Assembly: GCA_007449985.2 (NCBI GenBank)
Contig: VIIQ02000113.1
Coordinates: forward strand, 51,945 to 115,944
Length of the DNA: 64,000 nt
Origin: Desmodesmus armatus
Taxonomy: Eukaryota > Chlorophyta > Chlorophyceae > Sphaeropleales > Scenedesmaceae
Direction: 5' to 3'
Shown: in pieces, positions 1 through 10,213 of the stretch
Layout of the letters: the number at the start of each line of letters is the position of its first letter
Position numbering within the stretch: position 1 is the first letter of the stretch
The notes under the pieces: generated by a model
Seen by the model: the letters and a program-made list of their open reading frames with translations, nothing else
Database searches by the model: none
Told to the model about the DNA's origin: nothing
Program-made: the position numbers and the translations under genes

Positions 1-1
1 G

Positions 2-295
2 TTTACGCGGCAGCTGCTCTCCTCCAAGCCAAGCTTAGCAGCATTTGGGGACGGTATGGAGGTGCTGAACTATGACAACTTGGTGCAGCGATTTGCAGAC
101 GCCAAGTGGGGCGAGCGGTCGTCAAACCCCATGGGTGTCGGGCAACCTGGTTCTGATGGGCAGTTGGTGCATGGAGTGTTTGAACGATTGAAAAAGGGTT
201 GGAGTATGAGTGGTGGTAGGAGCCTGTCAAGCAATAGCAGCAGCAGCGGTGCAGGCAGCCGAGATGGCGGCAGTGCAGGAAGTGTCGGCAGCTAA
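2..295 (+). CDS. C-terminal exon of an M16 metallopeptidase-like protein (mitochondrial processing peptidase alpha-like), cut by window start
   Basis: An open frame enters the window at base 2 and ends at TAA 293-295, giving about 97 residues. The first part (LLSSKPSLAAFGDG, then NYDNLVQRF) resembles the extreme C-terminus of the mitochondrial processing peptidase alpha subunit. There a 'KP-hydrophobic-A-x-GD' strand is followed by a Tyr-Asp helix ending the second M16 domain. In that family the subunit takes part in matrix presequence cleavage and lacks the zinc site; none of that region lies in the window. The tail after residue 60 is Ser/Gly-rich and is probably a lineage-specific extension. 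The only methionine near the front (56) is internal to the conserved stretch, so it is not treated as a start. The identification rests on about 30 residues and is tentative. Confidence 0.45.
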   Translation, partial: FTRQLLSSKPSLAAFGDGMEVLNYDNLVQRFADAKWGERSSNPMGVGQPGSDGQLVHGVFERLKKGWSMSGGRSLSSNSSSSGAGSRDGGSAGSVGS

Positions 296-566
296 TGTAA
301 GTGCTACCGTTTACGGGTTTTGTACGCTGTTATTTATGCTGATGCTGTTGTGTGACTGGTTGAGCCGTCTGTGTGAGGGGCTTTTTCCACCTGCAGCTGG
401 CAGGCCACTTGAAAGATGTCATCTGGCGCAAGGCTTGAGGCAATGCGGCCATCCATGCAGGGGCCCAATTACAGCTTGTGAAAGAGTCAGGTATCATCTG
501 TGGCCCCCCGAACTCAGTCTGCTCCAGTCCGTACTGATGCGAGGTTAGATCATCGCGTTGAGGATC

Positions 567-1024
567 ATGGCGCAAAACGTCTCCGTAGCCCTGGACTGGA
601 CCCCCAACACAAACCACAGGTAAATGTACATTTGGGGTTCATCACCAGCGCATCTGCTCCCTTGCCGATAGTGGAAGATCCACCTTGGAACAACTCAGCA
701 TTCGCTTTGAAGCAGCCCATCAGCCAAGCGACAGCCAATTTGGCATAGGAAAATCCATTGGCTGTAAGTTTACTTGTTACAGCTGCATTGGCATCAGACT
801 GCGTTCAGGCAGGGGGTTTACACCTAGCACACTCTGGTGCACCAGATTGTGCGGGACAGATCTGGACGGGTGGTCAGCAAGGCAACGAAAGCCCATGTTC
901 AATACTGTCAAGCTTTTTTTATGCAACTCGCAACCACAATCTCACCTCTGGTACAAGGCACCCCACAAGCTGGATTGGCAGTGCCAACCTGGCGCCTGCT
1001 CACTTTGCTGCCCATGCTGTTGCA

Positions 1025-1074
<50 letters not shown>

Positions 1075-2028
1075 CCTTCAGTGGCTTCTACGTAGCCAGG
1101 GCCAAGAGTTTCTACAAGGAGTTTGGCCTGGAGGTTGATCTGCTGTCACCCCACACAGACGACTACAAAGCCACCCCAGCATCCAAGGTTGCTGATGGCG
1201 CGGCCACCTTTGCGTGTGTTCCCTCGGAGAGCATCATCTCACACCACACCTGGCCTGGAGGAGTGAGTCCTGATTTTGCAAAGCATGCCTATGCAGGGCA
1301 TTGCTGCTGTGCAAGGGGATGCTTGCGCTGGCCCTCTGTTAGCAGGCTGGCAGCTGCTGCGCATGCCGAACTTCAGCCCAAACGTCAGTGTGAAATGTGC
1401 CGATGTAAATTTTTTGTTTTCCGACTTGCGATGGAAACAGCACCCTTCTTCACTGGCTGGAATGACTCATCCCCTCCTTCTGCCACCTTCGCTCATGTCT
1501 GTCTTGCAGTCCAAGCCCAAGCTGGTAGCAGTAGCAGCACTCCTGCAGGACCCCCAGCTGTCAGCGATAGTGACACTCAAAAGCAGCGGCATTGAGCGGC
1601 CAGCACAGCTGGATGGCAAGTGCTACGCATCGTATGCAGCCAGGTAGGGTATACAATCGCGCTTCACATACGCGCTGCAGCAGCTGACAATCGCCTCCCG
1701 CAGTTCCAACTCGGAGTTTGCAGGTGCAGTGCCCATCTCTCAGCATCGACTAGAGAAGCACCCTCCATTACTGCTGTGTCGTCATGGCTAAACGATGCGG
1801 GCTGCACAAGCGCAGTCCGGACATGCTGCGCAGCAGGCAATCCTACATATCACACGTCAGTGTTTGTTCTGCTGTTGCCACTGCAGCTGCTACTGCACTG
1901 CTGCCGCTTTGTCATCTGCTGCTGCAGGTACGAGTCGCGCATTGTCCAGGCCCTGATCCGTGCTGATGGCGGCTCTGGTGACTACCAGGAACTGGTGCCA
2001 CCAATGCCGCCGCTGTTGCTGCCGCCGC

Positions 2029-2106
<78 letters not shown>

Positions 2107-4214
2107 AGGTACGAGTCGCGCATTGTGCAGGCCTCAATCCGTGCTGATGGCGGTTCTGGTAACTACCAAGAGCTGGTGCCACCTATGCTGCTGCTGCTGC
2201 TGCAGGTATGAGTCGCGCATCGTGCAGGCCTTGATCCGTGCTGATGGCGGCTCTGGTGACTACCAGGAACTGGTGCCACCTATGCTGGGCATATGGAACA
2301 CACTGCTCAACGGCAGCAGTGACGCAACGTGGGTAAGCAGAGCACGCAGGGACACAGGAGCTAGGGGCTGGTACCAAACTGTGGCAGGTTGGGTGGCCAC
2401 CTAGAGAACAATGTTCAAGGCAGCAGTAATACAGCAACACATTATTGTTCAGCGCAGTATCTGCATCACAATCAATCTGCGCCCAGGCTTGTTTGCGCAC
2501 TGGGGGTTTGATGATATGGGTGCAACATGGCCATCAAGTTTGAGCGTGACACACACACAGATGGTATGACAGCCAAGTGCTTTGGTTGTCCCTCAGAGTG
2601 GCTGTACAATCAACAACATCACATCCCCAGGATTACCTATTCGTGCTGCCTTTTGCTGAACTCAGGTGTTCATGCCTTGGGAGGGTGTAGCAGCCCAGCG
2701 AGCAGGCGTTGACCTCAATGTCTTCAAGCTCGCTGACTTCGGCATCCCCTACTGCTACAGCCCTGTGCTGGCGGCACACACGCAAACCCTGGCACAGAAC
2801 CCTGATACAGTCAAGGCGTTTTTGGCAGCAACAGCCAGGGGCTATGAGTATGCAGCGGAGCACCCTCAGGAGGCTGCTGAGCTGCTGTGTGCTGAGGTGG
2901 CTGCTGACGTGGCAAAGGTGGGTGGCAAAGCCTTTGCCGGTTGTTGGTGTGCTGAAAGATTCTTGATGGAGGCGCTGTGCAGGGTTGTGTGTACTTTCGG
3001 AAGGGGTGGAGTGTTGCAAATGCCCGGCAGGGTATCACCCTGCAGACTCCTTACCACATGCATATAGCCAGGGGCTATGAGTATGCAGCAGAACTGCTCT
3101 AGAGCATCCTGAGGAGGCTGCGGAGCTGCTGTGTGTTGAGGTGGCTGCTGACGCGGCAAAGGTGGGTCGAGGAGTGTTGCCGTTGTGCTGGAAGGTTCTG
3201 ATGGAGTTGATGTGCAGGGTTCTGGGTTCCTTGGAAGGCTTGCGGCGTTGCAATTGGTTGCCACTTTGTACCCTGCAGACTCATTGCCACGTGCATGGAC
3301 GCTAGCAGCAGAGCGGCATGGTGTCTAGGCCCTAGAGCTGAGCTCTCACTGTCTCCCATTTGGCCCCTCTTGATGACGTGAATGGCAGCTGTATGGTGTG
3401 CATGTGTCCTTTCAAGTTGGTCTCAAACTCAGGTTGCTGTGCATGTGTCATGTGCAACACACGGTGTCATATGTGTGCATGTACATGCACACCTGTCACG
3501 TCGGGTTGTGTTCATTTGCTGTGCATGTGTCACATGTTCTATCATTATGCAGGTGTCCAAGCCCTTGCCAGAGCCCCTGGACCCTGAGATGGTGAAGGCC
3601 TCTCAGCAAGTCATCAGCCAGCACTACCTGGAGCCTGCAAGCAAGAAGTGGGGCAGGTGATTGTTGCTGCTTTGAAGGAGTTTTTTGCCTTGGCTTGAAC
3701 ACTGTTTTGGTGGTCAAGCTGGATGTTGACATCTTGTGCTTCACAGCTGCCAGCCTGACACTGAGCGTTGCTCTCGACTGAAATAGCTGCTACACAGCAC
3801 ATGCAGCAGCCTTGATGTTGCACTGTTGCCATTCATTCCCGCTAACTAATCAGCAGGTGAACACGGTTCATGTTTGTGTCTGATGGCCGTCGGCTGCCTG
3901 TCCTAGCTGTTTGCACCAAGAAGTTGTTGAGGCTGCGGGTACGTCCTGTAGGTTTCCACCAGCATGGAGCACTTACGTGCTTGTGGACTGAAACTGCTTG
4001 CAGGATGGACACAGGCGTGTGGTCCAAGTTTTTGGACTGGCTATCAACATCAGGGCTGCTGACCACCAAGGCGCAGAGCAGGGAAGCAGCAGAGGCAGAA
4101 AGCGGCAGCTTTGCCAGCCTCGACGGGATGAGGCAGGGCAATGCAGGGGAGCAGATACCAAGGGACAGCGTAAGGGCTGAGGACCTGGCCACAAACGCAT
4201 ACCTGCAGCAATGA
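567..4214 (+). CDS. THI5/NMT1-like periplasmic-binding-fold protein, 7 exons, 353 aa
   Basis: Exons are 567-619, 1082-1262, 1510-1643, 2206-2332, 2666-2917, 3553-3656 and 4004-4214; they sum to 1062 nt and every junction keeps frame. The start ATG 567 leads straight into ALDWTPNTNH, the conserved opening of NMT1/THI5 proteins. Next come GFYVARAKSFYKEFG, CVPSESIISH, LVAVAALLQ, YESRIVQALIRADGG, GIWNTLL, WEGVAAQRAGVD, and a C-terminal domain with WSKFLDWL and LATNAYLQQ. Family members are pyrimidine (HMP) synthases of thiamine synthesis in fungi, or thiamine-precursor-binding relatives. The Cys-rich CCCFC segment of fungal Thi5 is absent: the equivalent place reads GIPYCYSP. A binding or different catalytic role is therefore as likely as HMP-P synthesis. 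No targeting peptide is visible. Introns 3 and 5 contain duplicated exon pieces. Confidence 0.9.
1027..1075 (+). repeat. CTG run directly before the exon 2 acceptor of the THI5-like gene
   Basis: About fifteen CTG/TTG triplets run to within a few bases of the acceptor at 1080-1081. The tract lies where a polypyrimidine tract is expected and may serve as one. Confidence 0.9.
1928..2205 (+). repeat. Two decoy copies of THI5-like exon 4 flanking a (CTG)~25 tract
   Basis: Copies start at 1928 and 2109, each preceded by CTGCAG. They encode YESRIVQALIRADGGSG and YESRIVQASIRADGGSG, ending at VPPM (2006 and 2187). The third copy, from 2206, continues into GIWNTLL and a GTAAGC donor at 2333 and is the only complete exon. 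Between copies 1 and 2 is a pure CTG run (about 2030-2107). A shorter CTG run separates copies 2 and 3. Splicing to copy 1 or 2 would read into poly-Leu and then stop. Confidence 0.92.
2835..3300 (+). repeat. Tandem duplication of the 3' end of THI5-like exon 5 and its donor
   Basis: The stretch 2835-3066 (end of exon 5, donor at 2918, first part of intron 5) is repeated in degenerate form at about 3067-3296. The copy starts with the same bases encoding ARGYEYAAE. It then has an in-frame TAG (GAACTGCTCTAG) and a donor-like GTGGGT after GCAAAG. It sits inside intron 5 and is not needed for the phase-consistent model. Confidence 0.85.
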
Positions 4215-5392
4215 CGGTTGTTATACCCAGCGGCTAGTGGAGCTTGCTGCGCCCGCTGCATCGTGCGGTGATGACAGTGATGTCAGCAGCCAGCAGGCCA
4301 GTGTTGCTGAGGGTTGTTTTAGCCTGCACTCAGCGCAGGTCTCCTGACATCAGCGGCCGACATCCAATTTTGTGCTGGTGTGCCTGTTTCAGACTGTTTG
4401 TCCGTGAGGTCCTTGGAATTGCGGTGTCATGTGTATGACAGTGGAGTGCTATGTTGGTTTTGTGACGCAATTGGTAGTTAGCATGCATGCTGGTCACTAG
4501 CTCCCCAGCTGCACAGGAACATCCTGCATCTGGTGTTTTCAAACCCTAGACATTCAGGCTGGTGGCTTTTTGAGGTCCATGAAAAGATGTTTCCAGATCC
4601 TGGACGTTTCGGCAGGTACAAAACATTGTTGCCAAGGCTAGCCGAGGAGTTTGCATGTCCACATCTAGGAAGCCAATAGGCTATTGCAACTCAGCAACCG
4701 GGCAGCTGGAGGTTGCACCTCACTTTGGTGGGGCACCCGCACACAGCATGAAGGGACGGTGAATTACAAGATGGTGAACGCAAGTCCAAAAAGCAGCCAA
4801 TGTATCTGTCATGCTGCAAGGGGCGCTCGCCTGGGCATGCAGCACCCAGCCACCGGCACCTGGCAAGCACTACTGCCGGCCGGTCTGATTGTTGCTGTTG
4901 CACAGCAAACACATGCAACATCACATTCTCTTTACGTCACAAGGTATATGTCTCCCTACATCACACCCCAAAAACACTCCTTCAAGGACTCCTCGGAGAG
5001 TGAATGTCAGCATGCCGCCTAAGGGTTCCAAATGAACTGCATCATATACAAATGTTTGCATGCCACTGGCATGCTGTGCCAGCGCATCGTCATATCACAC
5101 ATGCAGTAAGGCTGATTGCAGCCGCTGCCAGCGGTGCTGCCAAAATATCAATCAGCTTCACAACATGCTCCATGGCCTGCCCCAAAACAGGGTTGCACAT
5201 GCGCCACTGAACAAAGCATGATACATGCTGCAGAAGCATGTATACATACCTGCCAAGGAGTGGGGGCCACACACCCTCACGGCGTACAACAACACCCCTT
5301 TGCCTATAACAAATACCACCACCTGTCAGCGGTGAAGTGTGTTCATGCCCCTGAGCATGCCACGCTGTGACCTCAAGCCTGTGTTGCATTCT
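4215..5392. other. Intergenic, no gene recognised
   Basis: Open frames here are short, lack family resemblance and show no coherent splice chain. The right part is the 3' flank of LRR gene A on the minus strand. Confidence 0.6.
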
Positions 5393-7700
5393 TCAACCCG
5401 CCACGGGCTGCATCTCAGCGTCAGCCACCCTGATGCGCAACTCAGCATGCTCCTTGCTCAGCCGCTCAACCCTCTCCATGAGCTGGCTGATGGTCTGCTG
5501 CTGCATATCAAGCCCAACCTGCAGCTGTTGCTTGTCCTCCCTCAGCTGCTGCTTGTCTTCTCTAAGCTGTTGCAGTCTCAACGGGGCCACCAGAGGACTC
5601 TTGTCAAACAGATCATCCAGCTGACGCCACACGGGGGCTGCGCCCTGCACAGCAGAACAGACAAGCCATGCCTTTGAGTGAACTTCACAGAGCCAGTGGA
5701 CATGTGCCCAGTTTGCGCACTTTCTTTGTCATTCAGTACCCCTCACTGAGAGCATTGTGCACCGGTCAGTTCTGCAAAGACTTCGCAGCCTGTGGGCTTC
5801 ACCACAATAATGGTTGGCACTCATAGCTCTCCAAGAACACCCCCCCACTTTTGGTTTGAGCACCACTGTGGCTGAAAGATAGCGATCTTCCCCACCCAAC
5901 ACGGCAACGTGATCTGGCTCCATGAGGCAATCCTGGTGCGATGAGTAGTGCTCCTCAAACACGGGTGTGATCTCCAGTCGCAGCAGGCCTGTCAACCTTG
6001 TCAGGAGCTGCATGCCCATGCTGTCTACGCCCCTACTGCACAGGCAGCTGAGGTGGGTCAGCTGCGTCATCTGTGCAACCACTGCAGCTGCGGCGTTGTC
6101 AAACTCGTGCTCAGCTCCACCGATAGACAAGCTGCGACACTGTTGCAACTGCATAATTGCGTCAATCGTGACCCCCACCTTGAGTGCATACTTGATGTGC
6201 AGCGACTGCAAGCTCGGGCAACTCAGCACTATGCGGTGCAAGTCCTCCTCAGAAACAATGCCCTTGCAGCGGCCAGCATCATGATTCTCCTCTCCTGGGC
6301 CAAGTCGCAGGTGCACCAGCTGCTGCAGCTGTCCTGGCTGAAACATGTGCGCAACTGCACCGTCTGGTACCGCGCTACCATAGCCATATTGCATGCAGTT
6401 CACATGCAGCCGCTGCAGCTGGCTGGACGCCGTGAGTGCTGACATTGCGCTCAGGGGCGCTTTGTCCAGCAGGGATTGGTAGCTGTCAGTATGTGCAAAG
6501 TAAACCACTTCCAACACCCGCAGCTGGGTCAGCTGACCTATGGCTGCCAACGCTGTTGCTGGGGTTGCCGCATTTTGCAATCCTGCAGCACCAGCTGCTG
6601 CAGGTGAGGCATGCGGCCAAGCGCAGTTGCATCTACCACAACCTTTTCAAGCCGCAAACACAGCAGCTGGTTCATGTTGATCAGGGTGCCGTTGTCAAAC
6701 CCAATGATGGACTTGATGTGCAGGGACTGCAGATGCTGTAGCTGTGGGATCTGCTGCAATACCTTCAGCTCGGACTCTTTGTGGTGGGAACCCTCCAACT
6801 TCAGATGTGTGATGCCAGAAGGGACGGTTGACACGAAGGCTGCCGGGGTTTTGTATGGGAGAGAAATGTCAAGGTGGCGCAGGTGCTGTAGACGGCTGAT
6901 GCTGGCCAGTGTAGAGTGTGTGCCTATTGCCAGATCTTCCCAACTGCACCTCTCAGAGAAATCCAGGTGCAGTGCCACCAGGTTGTGGCACTGACCCAGC
7001 ACAGGCGCAAGTGCCAGGGTTGCACTGCGGGGTTTGACGTATTCTTTGCACTCCTGCTCCTGCTCCTGCGAAGGTGCTGCCCACGTCACGTCTTCCAGAT
7101 GCAGGCTGGTGAGTCCCGATGCACCCACAAGCTGTATACAGCTGTATACTACGTAGCAACTCGGCAACGCTGCCGACTTGACATGTCACAAGCTTCAGCT
7201 CCACAAGCTGTGGCAAGATTGAAGCCAGGTTGCTGCTGCTGGTAGCGCCCTGCGGCTGTGGCTGCAGAGCAGGGGTGATCTCCAGTTTGATGCCCTGCTG
7301 AGACAGACTGGTCAACTGCTGTGTACGACACTGCAGCTCAGCACATGGCAGTCGAAAAGGGCTTGGGTGCAAACCACACTCCCCAACGATTCTTGTCATT
7401 CAGGCAGACGTCCAGCTGCTCCACCCCTGCGTCGTGCTTCTTCAGCCACGCCTGAAGGCCTCCTGTCGTTGAACCAGAGTCGGAGTCTTGGGAGTCGGAG
7501 TCATGAGTGGTGATGTTTCGTGAGTAGTGCCACTCTTTGCTGATGCTGATCGTTGTTGTTGCAGCTGCTGCTGCAGAAGCCCAGGACTTGCATACGAGTG
7601 CACATCCGGACAAGCGCTGGGGCAGGGGCACCAACTGCAGGACTTGAAGCAGCAGCTCAGGAGGAAGCATGGAGTCTGTAGGGACTTGGGCCAGAAGCAT
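5393..7700 (-). pseudogene. LRR paralogue A: F-box-like/LRR/coiled-coil gene with frameshifts
   Basis: The layout is as in intact paralogues B and D: an F-box-like start (MLPPELLLQVLQLVPLPQRL, then VCKSW), leucine-rich repeats, then a separate coiled-coil exon 5393-5644 (VWRQLDDL, LRLQQLRED). The main exon runs 7700 down to a GTGGGG donor after 5849. Three frame breaks are needed to follow the homology. One is near 7350 (between the FAPKPF and PSPFRLP frames). One is near 7150-7165, where a 19-bp insertion repeating TATACAGCT splits VAELL and QLVGASGL. One is at 6573-6580 in an AAAA run before ATPATALAAIGQL. Three independent lesions make a pseudogene likelier than assembly error, though errors cannot be excluded. 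Confidence 0.75.
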
Positions 7701-7820
7701 GTTGTCAGCAGGCCCTGCACAGCACGGTCAAGGAGTGCATGAACATCAACTCAAGCTTCTGAACCATGTCGATAAAGTGCATGCAAGCTGCAGGATTCAG
7801 CAGCACGATCCGATGGCGCG

Positions 7821-7845
7821 GCAACAGCTGGGCGGAACACACCTG
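7821..7845 (-). promoter_or_regulatory. Conserved upstream block of LRR paralogue A (diverged copy)
   Basis: The + strand reads GCAACAGCTGGGCGGAACAC followed by ACCTG, a weaker match to the block found intact upstream of B, C and D. Its position 5' of the F-box-like start supports shared promoter ancestry. Confidence 0.4.
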
Positions 7846-8363
7846 TAGGTTTGGGGCTTTTGCGGCCTTTCACAAGCTGTTTTGAAACCTTGACGACAGA
7901 TTCTGCCTGCAAGAGGTAGCTTGCAGGGCTGCAACGTCGTTGGCATGAACAGTAGCTACTCTCCCTATAGGGAGATGATGGTGAGGGCCTTCAGGAAACT
8001 GGAGCAGAGTTGGTACATGCACTGTACATGTGCTGAGTTAGTTCACATACAGTCCTCTATCAGGATGGTGACGACTGGCACAGACCTGGGAAAATTGGGT
8101 TGCAGTCCATTTGCCATTCATTTGTGCTGTTTCGTTAAGGCAAAACTGATTTTTTAGCCAGGACAGGCATGCACGAGAGATCCAAGTCCAGCTGGTGCTG
8201 AGCACTACTCTGCGCACTACTCTACTCATGTGCCAGTCAGCGCCCAGTCCCATGACTGGGCACAGTCAACGTCCTGCACATCGGTCAACGTGTCTAGCCT
8301 CACCAAATGATCAGAAACCCGCTTGCATGCCCCATGCAGCATGCTGCGCACTGGCTGCACCTG

Positions 8364-8460
8364 CTAGAGGGTTGCTCTCTGTGCCAGACCCCCCAGCTTG
8401 GCCTGCAGGAATGCGTGGATGGTGGCCGCTGTCCGCTGCCGCAGCGGACATTTGACATGT
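8364..8460 (-). pseudogene. Relic of the last exon of the Sep15-like gene
   Basis: Minus-strand translation gives TAATIHAFLQAKLGGL ending at a stop (CTA, 8364-8366). The last exon of the Sep15-like gene at 20489-20604 gives VATIHEFLQGKLDLSK and a stop in the same relative place. Flanking bases around the stop also match (GCTAG then GGTTGCT then TCTGTGCC). No other exon is nearby. It lies 664 bp beyond the paralogue A ORF start, as the functional exon lies 660 bp beyond that of paralogue D. Confidence 0.75.
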
Positions 8461-9574
8461 GCATTGCCGTGGTGGAACATGCAATCGTGCACAGCAGGCG
8501 AAGCACTGGGCACACAGGCATCCCCAGGGAGTCGCGCCAGGATTCTGCACAAGTGAGCACCCGTCACATGTCAACTTTGCTAAGCCATGGCAAGCCAGGT
8601 GTTGTGTTTTCCATGGCACGCTGGTAAAGGTCGTCTGCTGGCTAGCCTGCCTGGGCCGCCTTCTTAGAGGCCCTGTGAACTCATCACGAGTTGCCGAGAA
8701 TGAAGAGAATGACTCAATTGGATGACGCGATCTTGTCAAGGTGACACAAAGCTGAAGCTGCAGCAGACCCTGTGGTGCAGCCAGCTGGTGACGCTAGTGC
8801 ACAGAGCATTAGCAGCCAATGGAACATCACAATCATGCTCCCATTTCCAACAGTGAGTGATGGGAACCTTGAGTGCAGGAGGCCATACACTGTATGGCAT
8901 GGCATGGCATGCCCGGGGCTGCTCAGATGTAGCTGTTGGCTCAGCCATTCAGCCTGGGTGCTTCTGATGTGTTGTGGCCTACTGGTGCTCAACTTGCAGC
9001 GTGTGTCATGGATGGCAGTGTTGTCCCAGCGCTGGTCTCGCAAGAAGGTCTGATTCAACTGGACCACTATAGGTGCAGGAGTTTGGCATGCTTGCAGTTT
9101 AGCCCAACCTCATTGCCCTGCCAGGGCCACCAAACACCTTGCAACTGTATGTTACCATCCTCACTCACTGAGGTGACCTTGTGCCTATATTCCAGGGACT
9201 CCCCCCTGCGCGTTGCACGCCGCCACCCCCATGCAACAACTGCACAATCTGACAGCACCTACAATACAACATGCTGTTGCACCGCCTCACACTCATCTTA
9301 ACAGCGAATTGGAGTTCAACTCCAGCAGCGTGATATCCTGCACAACCAAGTCATTCGCCTCAGGTCGCCACACATGTAACTTGGCCAAAACGACGCTGAC
9401 CGATGGCACTCGACAGTGTTGACGCAGATCATGCATTGGAAGCAAACTCACATTCCCCTTATGCATGGGCACAAGACGCCTGCAAGGCTGCCGCAAACAC
9501 AACACAATTGACTGCAGCCCAAAACACAACACCAGCACCAGCACCGGCAGCTGCATGCTCTGTGTCAGTGGCCC

Positions 9575-10087
9575 ATGGTACCGGTGCATATCATGCCACA
9601 CAGTGCTTCAGGTCAGCGCTCAAGCCTTGCGCCCATCAATCCCTTCTCAAGGGACGATGCGCCTCCGCATATCAAGTTGTGCCTGCCCTTTGATGTAGCG
9701 CGTAACCTTGCCCAGTTGCGTATTGGTTCAGCCCACCTTGAAATAGAACAGGGACGTAAGCGAAGGGTCTCTGTGCCCCGTGCTGACCGCCTGTGTCGAG
9801 TGTGTTGTGGAGAGGATGCTACCCTGGCCCACCGCCAAGCTGTACTGGCAAGGACAAGAACTAGTCGTAATGTGGAAGACTTGAAGCACTTCCTGTTGGA
9901 GTGCCCTGTTTACGATGATTTGCGCGCCGCTTGCCCGGCCTTCCCCCTGTCTGATGCTGTGGTACTGGACGACCCTGAATGTGTGCGATCAGTGTTTCAA
10001 CATGGAGAGCAGTCTGCGTTGGCATACACTCTGTACAAGATGAAAGTGCGCCGGGCGCGCCTTCTTGGGCTGACTTTGGGCATCTGA
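9575..10087 (+). mobile_element. Truncated LINE-type reverse-transcriptase polyprotein tail
   Basis: The frame ends at TGA 10085-10087. It contains FDVARNLAQLRIGSAHLEIE, a Cys pair (LCRVCCGED), then DLKHFLLECPVYDDLR and VRRARLLGL. This layout (variable linker, C-x2-C, then H-x4-C with 'FLLECP.Y..LR') is typical of the region after the RT domain in plant and algal non-LTR retrotransposons. No RT catalytic motif or endonuclease is present, so only the 3' tail remains, as expected from 5' truncation. It lies between LRR paralogues A and B. The real coding limit may begin near 9600. Confidence 0.7.
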
Positions 10088-10213
10088 CCTGACAAGGGGT
10101 ATTTCTTGGTGCTGCTGCATGCTGGATCCTAGCTGTTTGCTTCCCACTTCTGTACAAGGTTGTCGTGTTGCCTCAGGATGTCAATGAAGTCTCCTTTGCT
10201 GTCTTGCTTTGAA

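Noticed and set aside
1620..2211. Poly-Leu, poly-Gln and poly-Ser open frames over the CTG run
   Set aside because: These are all frames of a trinucleotide tract in an intron, not proteins.
567..4214. TPP riboswitch in the THI5-like introns
   Set aside because: No conserved CTGAGA/ACCTGATC pair could be found in the introns; the single CTGAGA is inside exon 6.
4684..5022. 112-residue + strand frame in the THI5-LRR spacer
   Set aside because: No conserved blocks, no plausible splice sites, composition like flanking noncoding DNA.
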